Shown: in pieces, positions 1-8,995 of the stretch | How positions within the stretch are numbered: the first letter of the stretch is position 1 | Layout of the letters: every line of letters starts with the position of its first letter | The notes under the pieces: generated by a model | The model's input: the letters and a program-made list of their open reading frames with translations, nothing else | What the model was told of the DNA's origin: nothing | The model's database searches: none | Source: Candidatus Poribacteria bacterium | Lineage (GTDB): Bacteria; Poribacteria; WGA-4E; WGA-3G | Direction: 5' to 3' | Assembly: GCA_003635255.1 (NCBI GenBank) | Contig: PYJC01000060.1 | Coordinates: 1-59,580, forward strand | Length of the DNA stretch: 59,580 nt | Made by a program: the position numbers and the translations under genes

Positions 1-2
1 CT

Positions 3-1499
3 GTGACCTGTGTTGTCGGTTTTATAATGAGTGTCTTATTCACATTTATGCCGTTCCTTCTTCCGATGGACACGTTCACCTTCTCGCTCATCGGCATAAC
101 GATGTCTATGATGATGATAGGTATCTGGATGATCCCATACTTTGATATCCTTCTCATACCTGTAAACTATCCTGTTATTGCACATACGCCGGTATCATCG
201 CGAACCTATTTTCTCGTGAAGTTAACCCAGATCCTCACTTACACCGCTCTGTTGTTAGGCAGTTTAAATCTGATGCCTGCTATCGGTGGTATCTGGGTTC
301 ATAAAGGGGAATTTTCTCTGTTTCGACTCCTTTTTCCTATAGCCTACTTGCCTATCGTCTTTATGTCGGGTTTTTTCACAATTGGCGTGATGACGATGTT
401 CGCCGGGTATTTGACAAAACTCTACAGCAAAAGAACACTCCGAAATATCGCGCAGTACGCGCAGTTTATATTTCCCGCGTTCTTCCCCGTGACATTAATC
501 CTCCTTTTTCGCTTATTACCGGATATATCAAAAGATAAACTGCTCTCGTCTCTGAAATGGTTCTATGCACTTCCGAACGGTTGGTTTGCTGGGACAGTCT
601 CACTTGCACTCGGAGAAATAGAATGGCATTTCTTGATTTTAGCAGGACTGGCTATCGTTTCAACGTTCATTTTGGTGTTGGTGCCACTTCGGAATATCGC
701 GAAAAGTTATGCTGAATATCTCTCCTATCTGTTAGAATCCGGAAGTCGTCAAAAATCTAAAATTCGAGTGAAAACGCCACTGCTTGCGAAACTGTTCCGA
801 AACCGTACGATCCGCGCTGGACTTTGCCTCAGTTTTACGTATATACGTCGCGATAAGCATCTATTACGACAGTTTTTTGCTTCGCTTGGAAGCGTTATCA
901 TGCTCGTAGTTATACTTAACCAAGACCAAGCGTGGGTCCTTCATGCCTTCGCTATTGGACTCAGCCCAGGTTTTTCTATGATATTCTATTTCGTAGGAAT
1001 CAGCATTGTTAGCAGTTTCATTTTACCGATCAGGTACTCAGAACACTATAAAGCGTCTTGGATGTTAAGGCTCGCACCGCTTTCAACAACGCATGACTTG
1101 TGGCGAGGCGTGCAGGCAGCTGCCTTTCTCTACTTTGTTGTTCCCTGCACGCTCCTTATGTTTTGTATTGCTACTATCAATTGGGGCACTTTAGGTATAC
1201 TTTACGTCCTACCGGGATTAATTATTTTACTCAATTACGTCATTCTTTTCCCGAAACCACTCTCCGGCTTGCCACTTGCCGAAGAATTCGTCCAAAGCCA
1301 AATAGCTGGTGAGACTTTGATCCCTTTCTTAGCGAGTCTGTTCAGCATTGGAATCTTTGTAGGTATCCAATTTGTGACGTATCTACTTAATATATGGGTT
1401 TATTACGGTTTTTATTGCGTTATGGTTGTGGGGGGTCTTATCAGTTTTATTCATTTTCTACAAAAAAACAGACGAGTGGAGGAGATCATAAATGCTTGA
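3..1499 (+). CDS. Polytopic membrane protein, possible ABC-2-type permease subunit (5' truncated by window)
   Basis: About 498 residues are visible and the reading frame is open to the window edge. The next gene is a clear paralogue that carries about 40 extra N-terminal residues, so this copy almost certainly starts upstream. The protein has roughly twelve hydrophobic segments, with a basic cytoplasmic stretch near the middle (around SRQKSKIRVKTPLL). I recognise no catalytic motif. The size and topology resemble permease subunits of ABC exporters, but no ATPase partner lies in the window. Its stop codon overlaps the start of the paralogue by 8 bp, so the two are probably co-transcribed and translationally coupled. 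The permease role is inference. Confidence 0.7.
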   Translation: MTCVVGFIMSVLFTFMPFLLPMDTFTFSLIGITMSMMMIGIWMIPYFDILLIPVNYPVIAHTPVSSRTYFLVKLTQILTYTALLLGSLNLMPAIGGIWVHKGEFSLFRLLFPIAYLPIVFMSGFFTIGVMTMFAGYLTKLYSKRTLRNIAQYAQFIFPAFFPVTLILLFRLLPDISKDKLLSSLKWFYALPNGWFAGTVSLALGEIEWHFLILAGLAIVSTFILVLVPLRNIAKSYAEYLSYLLESGSRQKSKIRVKTPLLAKLFRNRTIRAGLCLSFTYIRRDKHLLRQFFASLGSVIMLVVILNQDQAWVLHAFAIGLSPGFSMIFYFVGISIVSSFILPIRYSEHYKASWMLRLAPLSTTHDLWRGVQAAAFLYFVVPCTLLMFCIATINWGTLGILYVLPGLIILLNYVILFPKPLSGLPLAEEFVQSQIAGETLIPFLASLFSIGIFVGIQFVTYLLNIWVYYGFYCVMVVGGLISFIHFLQKNRRVEEIINA

Positions 1500-3108
1500 G
1501 AAAATCGTGGAAATGCTCGGTGCCTCTTCAACACAGTACAGGTATCTCCTGAATACAGAGAAATTGGTAGAGAAACGGGCACTTAAAGGGAATCGCTCTG
1601 TCAACCTGTCCCTGGGTTTGGCTTGTGCACTTTTCTTTTTTATAGGACTTTCGACCTGCACCACGCTATTCCTCTCTCTGGACGTGTTCACCTACGCCCT
1701 TATCGGGATAACCATGTCTATGGCAATGATAGGTATTTGGATGATCCCGTACTTTGACATCCTTCTTAGCCCGATAAATTATCCCATCGTGGCACACACC
1801 CCTGTGTCATCACGCACCTATTTTCTGGTGAAACTGACACAGATCCTCACTTACGCCCTGCTATTGTTAGGCAGCTTGAATCTGCCACCTGCAATCGCTG
1901 GTATCTGGATTTATGAAAGGGAATCTTCCCAACTTCTATACCTTTTTCCGTTTGTGTATCTACTTATCGCTTTCATGTCTGGGTTCTTTACGATTGGTGT
2001 GATGACGATCTTCGCAGGGTACTTGACGAAACTATACACCAAAAAGATGCTCCGCAATATCGCGCAATACGCCCAGTTTATATTCCCCACGCTTTTTCCG
2101 ATGCTATGGATTCTCCTCCCTCGCTTATTTTCTCGATCAGTATCAGATGGCACAATAGATAAAGCAATCTCGGTTCTGAAATGGTTCTATGCACTTCCGA
2201 ACGGCTGGTTCGCGGGAGCAGTCTCGCTCGGGGTAGGAGAAATAGAACAACAGTTTATGATTTTAACAGGATTGGCTGTCGTTTCAACGCTCTTTTTGGT
2301 GTTCGTCCCGCTGCGGAGTATCGCGAGAAGTTATTCGGAATACCTGTCTTACTTGTTGGAATCCGGTGATCGTCAGAAATCCGAGTTGCGTGTGAAAATA
2401 CCGCTGTTTGCGAGAATGTTCCGAAACCACGCTATCCGTGCCGGACTTTGCCTCAGCGCAACATATATGCGCCGCGATAAGCACATGTTGCGGCAGCTTT
2501 TCGGCATGTTTGGGGCTATCATTATAATCGTGGTGGTATTTGCGCAGGACGAAGTGTTTTCTCTCAACTGGATTCAAGACGCTTATGCCATTGGATTCAG
2601 TCCAGGCTTTTCCATGATGTTCTACTTTGTTGGTACAGGTTTTATCAATTGTTTAGTTTTACCGGTCAGATACTCAGAACATTGGAAAGCGTCGTGGATG
2701 TTAGTGCTTGCACCGCTCGCAGCACCGCGGGACCTATGGCGAGGTGTGCAAGCGACTGCCTTCCTCTACATTGTTGTCCCAGTTACGCTCCTGACGCTTT
2801 GCCTCGCTACCGTTATTTGGGGTGCTTCTGGTATATTTTACGTTCTGCCGGGATTCACCGTTTTACTCTATTACATCATCTTTTATCCGAAACCGCTGTC
2901 TAACTTGCCACTCGCTGAAGAATTCGTCCAAAAACGGATGGCTACTGGCGCGTGGATTCCCTTCCTATGTAGCGCACTTGCTGTTGTAGTCCTCGTAGGC
3001 ATCCAATTTTTGACGTATCTGCTGAATATATGGGTTTATTACGGTTTTTATTCTTTCACGGTTGTGAGCGGTCTTGTCGGTTTTGTCTACTTTTTGAGAA
3101 AAAAATGA
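1492..3108 (+). CDS. Polytopic membrane protein, tandem paralogue of the preceding gene
   Basis: This 538-residue integral membrane protein aligns end to end with the upstream gene; long blocks are identical, such as HTPVSSRTYFLVKL and FYALPNGWFAG. The extra N-terminus (residues 1-40) is a charged, probably cytoplasmic helix. The ATG at 1492 lies inside the end of the upstream gene and is preceded by GGAGGAG, a good ribosome binding site. The pair looks like two halves of a heterodimeric transporter produced by gene duplication. Function is not recognisable from motifs; ABC-2-type permease is the best guess. It is followed after 55 bp by an unrelated gene. Confidence 0.75.
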   Translation: MLEKIVEMLGASSTQYRYLLNTEKLVEKRALKGNRSVNLSLGLACALFFFIGLSTCTTLFLSLDVFTYALIGITMSMAMIGIWMIPYFDILLSPINYPIVAHTPVSSRTYFLVKLTQILTYALLLLGSLNLPPAIAGIWIYERESSQLLYLFPFVYLLIAFMSGFFTIGVMTIFAGYLTKLYTKKMLRNIAQYAQFIFPTLFPMLWILLPRLFSRSVSDGTIDKAISVLKWFYALPNGWFAGAVSLGVGEIEQQFMILTGLAVVSTLFLVFVPLRSIARSYSEYLSYLLESGDRQKSELRVKIPLFARMFRNHAIRAGLCLSATYMRRDKHMLRQLFGMFGAIIIIVVVFAQDEVFSLNWIQDAYAIGFSPGFSMMFYFVGTGFINCLVLPVRYSEHWKASWMLVLAPLAAPRDLWRGVQATAFLYIVVPVTLLTLCLATVIWGASGIFYVLPGFTVLLYYIIFYPKPLSNLPLAEEFVQKRMATGAWIPFLCSALAVVVLVGIQFLTYLLNIWVYYGFYSFTVVSGLVGFVYFLRKK

Positions 3109-3163
3109 GGGAAGGAATGTAAAACCCTTCGCAACTAACGCTCTTAGGTTAAGAGGTGAACCC

Positions 3164-3904
3164 ATGGCATCCCAATCCTCAAAAATCGAATGGACAGAAT
3201 CTACATGGAATCCAGTACGCGGCTGCACCCGCGTCTCAGAAGGCTGTCGGTTCTGTTACGCTGAACGGATAGCCGCACGATTTTCAGGTAAAGGTATGGC
3301 TTACGAAGGCTTAGCTAAGAATACTCAAGCAGGACCGAGGTGGACACAAGAAGTTCACACCGTCCCAGAATTGCTTAATGAACCACTCAAATGGAAAAAG
3401 TCTCGCCGAATCTTTGTTAATTCTATGAGCGATTTATTCCATGAAAAAGTTGAATTGTCCTACATCCAAGATGTTTTTTCTGTGATGAGAAAAGCAGATT
3501 GGCATCAATTCCAAGTCTTGACGAAACGAGCAGAACAGCTGCTAAAATTCAACGCTCAGTTGTCGTGGTCTCCAAATATCTGGATGGGTGTTAGCGTCGA
3601 GGATAAACGCGTGATAGATCGGATTGATGCGCTCCGCCAGACCGACGCGCATATCAAGTTTTTATCACTCGAACCGCTACTCGGAGCACTGCCAAATTTA
3701 AAACTGGATGGAATAGATTGGGTTATCGTCGGAGGTGAGTCCGGTCCCGGCGCACGCGAAATGGAGAAAAGATGGGTTATTGACATCCGCGAACAGTGTG
3801 CGGATGCCGACGTTGCATTTTTCTTCAAGCAATGGGGAGGCAAACGGAAATCTAAAACAGGTCGGGTGTTGGAGGGCAGAACTTACGACGAGATGCCGGA
3901 ATAA
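3164..3904 (+). CDS. Phage Gp37/Gp68 family protein (DUF5131), three-Cys motif
   Basis: The 246-residue protein begins with the typical IEWTESTWNPVRGC block, and C21, C28 and C31 form a Cx6Cx2C motif like the 4Fe-4S motif of radical-SAM enzymes. Later landmarks fit the family: an NSMSDLFHE block, VLTKRAE, GVSVEDK, SLEPLLG, VIVGGESGPGAR and a C-terminal FFFKQWGG. The family occurs in phages and bacteria and is often paired with a TcmP partner; I see no such partner here. The biochemical role is not established. An AGAGGTG sequence precedes the ATG. It converges with the small gene on the opposite strand 35 bp downstream. Confidence 0.88.
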   Translation: MASQSSKIEWTESTWNPVRGCTRVSEGCRFCYAERIAARFSGKGMAYEGLAKNTQAGPRWTQEVHTVPELLNEPLKWKKSRRIFVNSMSDLFHEKVELSYIQDVFSVMRKADWHQFQVLTKRAEQLLKFNAQLSWSPNIWMGVSVEDKRVIDRIDALRQTDAHIKFLSLEPLLGALPNLKLDGIDWVIVGGESGPGAREMEKRWVIDIREQCADADVAFFFKQWGGKRKSKTGRVLEGRTYDEMPE

Positions 3905-3939
3905 ATACTTATCAAATCCGGCATTTTGCTGTGTGCCCC

Positions 3940-4377
3940 TTAAATTCTCGGTAAATCGTCAGCGAGCAAGGCTTCAGAAACAGATTTTTTCGTTGACTCC
4001 TGTTCAGGACGTTCGACATGAAAATAGCGGAACCAGTCTTTGAAATCTTCAACCGGAAAATTTCCGTCATAACTTTCCTTAAACTTATTGTGAAAGTCGT
4101 CCATATAGAGGCGCAAATAACCGCTCGTGCGTTCAAGTGCCTTCCAATCAAAAATATTTGAAGGGATCTCAATAACACCGCCCTCAAGCATATTACGTCG
4201 CATCTCCAAGTAGTAGGAGTAGCGGGTTCCGACTATAAAATCAACCACTCTATCAAAGGCTTTTGCAGGGATCTCAGCGATACGTCCTTTCAGAAACTTA
4301 TGCCGAACTCCCATCTCCCTTTCCAAATCTCTATTGAGCATAAACCCGATGATCAGATCAAAAATTTTGTCTAACAT
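3940..4377 (-). CDS. Hypothetical protein with an internal tandem repeat
   Basis: This 145-residue protein is unrecognised. Residues about 6-43 and 45-80 are two diverged copies of one unit: each starts with a hydrophobic FDLIIG or VDFIVG stretch, continues with an acidic/basic helix and ends in EIPxxxFD. The C-terminal part is rich in aromatic and charged residues (YLRLYMDDFHNKF). There is no signal peptide. AAGGA lies 8 nt before the ATG on the minus strand, which supports this start. It faces the DUF5131 gene and diverges from the ZIP-like gene. Confidence 0.6.
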   Translation of the reverse strand: MLDKIFDLIIGFMLNRDLEREMGVRHKFLKGRIAEIPAKAFDRVVDFIVGTRYSYYLEMRRNMLEGGVIEIPSNIFDWKALERTSGYLRLYMDDFHNKFKESYDGNFPVEDFKDWFRYFHVERPEQESTKKSVSEALLADDLPRI

Positions 4378-4528
4378 TTCGTTCGTCCTTTATCAAATAC
4401 TAAAGTATAAATATAACACCCGACTCGGGCACAATTCGTGTCAATTTTCATGACTATAAGAACCAATTATAACATTAATGCACAAACACGTCAATTCAAA
4501 AATTGGGGTAAATGTGCCCCCTGAATTT

Positions 4529-4545
4529 AGATTGCAATGCAATCT
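4529..4545. promoter_or_regulatory. Operator-like dyad overlapping the -35 of the ZIP-like gene
   Basis: AGATTGCA-A-TGCAATCT is a perfect 8+8 bp inverted repeat with a one-base centre. Its left arm contains the TTGCAA used as the -35 element. It resembles a repressor site; a metal-responsive regulator would fit the downstream transporter, but that is inference. Confidence 0.5.
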
Positions 4546-4560
4546 GAATTTTGTTATATT
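4532..4560 (+). promoter_or_regulatory. Promoter of the ZIP-like gene, TTGCAA-N17-TATATT
   Basis: The -35 TTGCAA (4532-4537) and -10 TATATT (4555-4560) are 17 bp apart. A normal start point 6-7 nt after the -10 falls on or next to the ATG at 4566. With no Shine-Dalgarno sequence in front of that ATG, the transcript may be leaderless. Confidence 0.5.
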
Positions 4561-4565
4561 ATATC

Positions 4566-5312
4566 ATGCTTATATTTTATCTGGCAATTGCGGTGGTGAC
4601 GGTTCCACTCGGCGCAGGCATTGCTTTTATATCCCAAGTACAACAAAAACATTTTGGAAACATTTTCGGATTGACCGCTGGAGCAGTCCTTGGGATCGTT
4701 TTGGTAATGATGATACACCTTTACACCGAAGTAGGGTATGTCACAATCTTCGTAATGTGGGGTGGATTCCTCCTAATTTCAGTAGCAGAACGCCTCACAA
4801 CACGTCAGCGGGAAGAAAACGAGGAGCGCACTGATAGGCGAGAGAGTGATTGGGGTGTTAACTTAACAGTGTTCGGTTTATCGCTTCACTCGCTTACAGA
4901 TGGACTCAATTTGGTTATCGCAGCGAGAGATGAGGCGCTGGGCAGTGCACTTGCATTCGGTATATTGATCCACCGCTTGCCAGTCGGGACACTTATTACA
5001 GTCGCGCTCCTGCGTGATCAGAAATTTGTTAAAGCACTGGTGCTGCTAACACCACTGATAATTGGACCCGTGGTAGGGGCAGTATTAGGGGAACAGCTGC
5101 TCCGTGGGGGTTTCGCAGAATTGACAGATTATCTAACAGCATTCGCCGTAGGCACACTTTTGCACGTCGTGCTGGATGGGTTTCGTGGCAAGTATACCGC
5201 CGAAGGGATGGGTTTGAGTCGCTTCGCGAAAGTGCTGTTTGTCATCGGATTCGTGCTAACCTTTTGCGCTATCTATTTTCTTCAGGGATTTGAAGATAAA
5301 CATGCCCATTAA
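4566..5312 (+). CDS. ZIP-family-like metal transporter
   Basis: The 248-residue protein has about eight membrane segments. H108-S-L-T-D112-G matches the HNxxDG metal site of ZIP transporter helix IV, and H136-R-L-P-V-G sits where helix V normally has HExPE; the acidic residue there is missing, so this is a divergent member. A charged, hydrophilic loop (about residues 75-95) separates the two halves, as in ZIP proteins. A TTG 15 bp upstream is also in frame, but the ATG at 4566 fits the promoter better. Substrate cannot be read from the sequence; Zn, Fe or Mn are usual. It overlaps the next gene slightly. Confidence 0.72.
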   Translation: MLIFYLAIAVVTVPLGAGIAFISQVQQKHFGNIFGLTAGAVLGIVLVMMIHLYTEVGYVTIFVMWGGFLLISVAERLTTRQREENEERTDRRESDWGVNLTVFGLSLHSLTDGLNLVIAARDEALGSALAFGILIHRLPVGTLITVALLRDQKFVKALVLLTPLIIGPVVGAVLGEQLLRGGFAELTDYLTAFAVGTLLHVVLDGFRGKYTAEGMGLSRFAKVLFVIGFVLTFCAIYFLQGFEDKHAH

Positions 5313-7836
5313 AACACGATGCCTGATGTCTCTAAACACAACACACCCTAAGAAACGTGTTCTTACACTTATTATTGTGGCATTTTGCATCGTGATATGC
5401 GTTGCACCCGCAAAGAGTAATGAAATTCCGATTGCGGTCTCCGGCGAACCGAGGGCAACACTTCAAATCGGGGCAAACGCCTCAGAACAGGAACAGTTCG
5501 CTGCCGAGGAGATCCAAACTTTTATCGAGCAATTTACAGGTGCTAAGCTCGACATCCGAACCAACAGACAACAGACAGAAACCCCAATAGCGATTGTGTT
5601 AGGCACCCCCAAATCAAATCCGACGATTGCGGGGCTACAAGCCAATGTAGAACTTATACTCGCAGAAGAACTTGGAGACGAAGGCTATCGTATTAAAACA
5701 GTAGAGGTCGGCACCGAAATTGTCATCGTTGTAACAGCACACACCGAGAGAGGCGTTATCTATGGCGCGTATGCCTTCATCGAGAAATGTATTACGGCGT
5801 TAACGGGTTTAACACCCGTGCACTCGGAAGTACCAGTTGCCAAAGCGAAGGCACTGCTTGTGCCATTCATAAACGAGACATCGGCTCCGTTTTACCCGAT
5901 ACGTGCCGTGTTAGAGATAGAAGATCCAGATTGGCTCGCACGGCATCGCATCAATATGAGTGGCGGTGAAGGCGTTTGGACCGGCACGGGTATCGAAGAT
6001 GGATTCGGAACCGCCTTCAAATATGTAGATACACCGGTATTTGACGCACTACAAGATGAACCGATAGCACAGCGGCGGAAACGTATCGCAACACTACAAA
6101 GTCGGTTTAATGCGCTCAAACAGCGCGGGATTGATGCCTACCTTTTTATGTATGTGACCGGTGAACCGACTGAAGCATTGATTCGGCAGCGACCCGATAT
6201 TTTGGGACCGGCAGTACTTTACGGAGCATCCCGAAACGAAGTCTCCTATCGACCCTTCTGCTGGTCTAAACCCGAATTTCATACGCTCGCAAGGGAACTG
6301 GTTCAGGCGATCGTGCGGACCTATCCGACACTTGCGGGTTTCCATCTCAGGTCGTGGGGACATGAGACGCGCGCATGCAATTGCCCGGATTGTGGAGATA
6401 GAACAGAACAGGGGCAGGCAAAACTCTGGCAGGTCTATTTTACGATTATCAATGCAGCACGGGAGGTGCGTCCAGATTTCAAATTCTACATCTCTGGATA
6501 TGACAGCAGTTGGCTGAAAGATGCTGCGGGGGTCTATGCCCGGCAGTTACCAAAAGGGACTATTTTCTCACGAAAGTGGGGTGCCGACGGCGAACCGGTC
6601 GCAGATGCTGGCGTGCCTATCCCGCAAATCAAAGCACTCGGTGAGATCGGGCATCGCTTCATCGTACTATCGCACGAAGTAGAGGAAGTAATGCCGTTCT
6701 GGATGCTGGAAAGTGATACGTTCGTGCAAGGTGTCCGACAACTCGCCAACGATCCTGAAGTCATCGGTTTAGGTGGGTTTACCGTTCAAGGTGCAACACA
6801 GGGATTGGGATATCTTGACCGGCTCGTTAGCGCACGACTCAATTGGGACATCGAACTCGACTATTTTCAACTACTCCTCAATGAATTGATTGCCCGATAC
6901 GGCACTGAAGCAGCACCACACATTCTGAACGCCTTGCGGGTAAATGGTTGGAACATGACGAGCTATTTTTCAGATTATGCTGGCTCTCTAACCGTAGGTG
7001 GCACTTATGGAAGTGGCTCCGCTGGACTTGCAACACGATTCTGGACGCTAATTGGACCGCGCGCAGTGGAAGACACGCTCGCCATCCCCGAATTGGAAAT
7101 CGCTAAATTTGCTGAAAACCGGTTCACCGCGCTCTTGGCACCGCAACAGCAAGCCGCAAATGAGATAAGGGCAGCAAGGGAGACCGCAGAATCCTTTGAC
7201 CTTGAGGCAACCGAAGATTTAAACGATGCCGTTCACTTGATGGAGTTATGGGTATTGTTGTTTGAAAGCCGATCCAAATTAGTAGAAGCGATAGCACTCG
7301 GCTATGAACCCGGAACAGAAGAGGGAATCCGTGCTAAACTCACAAGTGCAACAGAGTTTTCAAAGTCCATACAACCACACATCAGAGGAATTAAGGAATT
7401 TATTCCGCTTTTCGGATATTCACATCAGACGATTGAAGCGGAATTGCTGAGCACCCTGAATGCAGAGATCGCTTGGTTAACAAGTTTCGATTATCAGACG
7501 CTTCAGAAGCACGACGCAGATTTCTCGCCAGAGGAGACACCTTTCCGAATTTGGGATCCGCATAACTACCCGAATCCTGTGAAGCGAGAAACAACATTTA
7601 CCTATAAGTTATCGCTGGATGCTGATGAAGTCTCTATCACAATTTACACAGCATCCGGCAGAAAAGTAAAAGTCTTGAAAAAGGCTTCTGGAGATGAAGG
7701 CTACAACGAGTGTACATGGGATGCCCGAAATGATGACGGCATGTTGCTGGCCAACGGTGTCTATTTTTACAAGATACGAGCTGTCGTTGGAGAACAGACC
7801 GCGCAGCTGCTCGGACGTTTGGCAGTGTTACGTTGA
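5302..7836 (+). CDS. Secreted GH67-like (alpha-glucuronidase N-domain type) protein with C-terminal FlgD-like domain
   Basis: About 844 residues. A signal peptide occupies residues 20-40 (RVLTLIIVAFCIVICVAPAKS). Residues about 45-180 resemble the N-terminal domain of family 67 glucuronidases and related hexosaminidases, with an AAEEIQTFIEQFTG block. A TIM-barrel-like region follows, with LFMYVTGEPTE, FHLRSWGHET and a CNCPDC cluster. The last 95 residues are a FlgD-type Ig domain (NYPNPVKRETTF to GVYFYKI), a common C-terminal module of exported proteins. The start could be TTG 5290, ATG 5302 or ATG 5326; the last gives the neatest signal peptide. Catalytic residues are not identified, so hydrolase activity is inference. 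Confidence 0.68.
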   Translation: MPIKTRCLMSLNTTHPKKRVLTLIIVAFCIVICVAPAKSNEIPIAVSGEPRATLQIGANASEQEQFAAEEIQTFIEQFTGAKLDIRTNRQQTETPIAIVLGTPKSNPTIAGLQANVELILAEELGDEGYRIKTVEVGTEIVIVVTAHTERGVIYGAYAFIEKCITALTGLTPVHSEVPVAKAKALLVPFINETSAPFYPIRAVLEIEDPDWLARHRINMSGGEGVWTGTGIEDGFGTAFKYVDTPVFDALQDEPIAQRRKRIATLQSRFNALKQRGIDAYLFMYVTGEPTEALIRQRPDILGPAVLYGASRNEVSYRPFCWSKPEFHTLARELVQAIVRTYPTLAGFHLRSWGHETRACNCPDCGDRTEQGQAKLWQVYFTIINAAREVRPDFKFYISGYDSSWLKDAAGVYARQLPKGTIFSRKWGADGEPVADAGVPIPQIKALGEIGHRFIVLSHEVEEVMPFWMLESDTFVQGVRQLANDPEVIGLGGFTVQGATQGLGYLDRLVSARLNWDIELDYFQLLLNELIARYGTEAAPHILNALRVNGWNMTSYFSDYAGSLTVGGTYGSGSAGLATRFWTLIGPRAVEDTLAIPELEIAKFAENRFTALLAPQQQAANEIRAARETAESFDLEATEDLNDAVHLMELWVLLFESRSKLVEAIALGYEPGTEEGIRAKLTSATEFSKSIQPHIRGIKEFIPLFGYSHQTIEAELLSTLNAEIAWLTSFDYQTLQKHDADFSPEETPFRIWDPHNYPNPVKRETTFTYKLSLDADEVSITIYTASGRKVKVLKKASGDEGYNECTWDARNDDGMLLANGVYFYKIRAVVGEQTAQLLGRLAVLR

Positions 7837-7856
7837 AACGAAAAAGGAGGCCCACA

Positions 7857-8960
7857 ATGCTTCGTGTGTATATTGTATATCTGACGCTTTTACTGGGGAT
7901 AATCAGTTGTAAATCGCAAACTTTGCAGGAACATCTTTTAGAACCACCACCGCCTCTTATCAATTTCGCACTGAGCCGAAACGGCGCAACCGCGGATGCA
8001 TCACAGTCCGTTCCAAATCACCGTGCTGAAGAGGTCATTGATGGCGATACCACCTCTGAGACATGGGATGAAGGCAGCGGTTGGGGCAGCAATTTAGAAC
8101 ATCTCCGTACCTCGGACCTCAACAAACGTCCGTATGTGGTAGTGACGCTCACTAAACCTGTCGACATTCGTAAGATTGTTATGTGGACGATCGACTCTGA
8201 GAAATATCCAGCACCACAATTTGGGTTGAAGGACTACCGGATCGAATATTGGCACGGCACAGGTTGGGGGCTGATTCCGTCGGGTGATACGAAAGATAAA
8301 CAGTATACTGCGCGAAATAATACGAAGGGGAAGCGCGTCCATGAAGTCCAACAACGTCTAATTGCCAAGAAAATAAGGCTGGTTCCGGTATCCTCAAACG
8401 ATACGGTGCGGAATTACCAACACATGGCGGGTAAACGACCTGTTTACGAAGTGGAAGGCATCGCTCGCGTAATGGAATTAGAAGTTTGGGGGTATGCCGC
8501 GCCGGAGGTATATACGCTAAAACAGATTGTGCAGGGCATCTCACCTGAATCAGTCGGACATGCCGTGCTGACAGAAACACAAACCGATAACGACCAAACT
8601 GAACCGACGATCAAGGAGACAATTCAGAGCGTTTTAAACCGATATGAACTCGGATACGACATGGCGGATCTAGCACAGGTTATGTCCTGTTTCTCAGAGA
8701 CGTATCTCTCAAATGGTCGTACATATCAAGACGTTGAGATTAAGGCAGCGCACTTTTTTGAAGCGCATCATCAGATTGACATGACACTGACCGATATCAA
8801 TATCCATCCGAACATTGTCGATGATACGGCAGTCGTAACGGGAGGGTATACTTTGCAATATGTCACGAAAGCGGATGGACAGGTTAAACAAACGTCGGGC
8901 AAAGTGACACTGGTCTTCGCCAACGAAGCGGAGACATGGCGGATCATCCGCGCAGAATAA
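7857..8960 (+). CDS. Lipoprotein with discoidin (F5/8 type C) domain and NTF2-like C-terminus
   Basis: The 367-residue protein starts MLRVYIVYLTLLLGIISC, a lipoprotein signal with Cys18 as the acylated residue. AGGAGG at 7845-7850 lies 6 nt before the ATG and decides this start over an in-frame TTG at 7833. Residues about 40-215 match discoidin-type carbohydrate-binding domains (EEVIDGD, PYVVVTLTKPVDIRKIVMW, MELEVWG). Residues about 255-365 look like an NTF2/SnoaL-type domain (YELGYDMADLAQVMSCFSE, VTLVFANEAETWRIIRAE). It lies just after the GH67-like gene and may bind the same glycan at the cell surface. Confidence 0.72.
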   Translation: MLRVYIVYLTLLLGIISCKSQTLQEHLLEPPPPLINFALSRNGATADASQSVPNHRAEEVIDGDTTSETWDEGSGWGSNLEHLRTSDLNKRPYVVVTLTKPVDIRKIVMWTIDSEKYPAPQFGLKDYRIEYWHGTGWGLIPSGDTKDKQYTARNNTKGKRVHEVQQRLIAKKIRLVPVSSNDTVRNYQHMAGKRPVYEVEGIARVMELEVWGYAAPEVYTLKQIVQGISPESVGHAVLTETQTDNDQTEPTIKETIQSVLNRYELGYDMADLAQVMSCFSETYLSNGRTYQDVEIKAAHFFEAHHQIDMTLTDINIHPNIVDDTAVVTGGYTLQYVTKADGQVKQTSGKVTLVFANEAETWRIIRAE

Positions 8961-8995
8961 TGGGCGGTTTCAAGCCCACCTACAAAGGATTTGAA

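Noticed and set aside
3164..3904. Prophage around the Gp37/Gp68 gene
   Set aside because: No integrase, structural or lysis gene nearby; the family is common outside phages.
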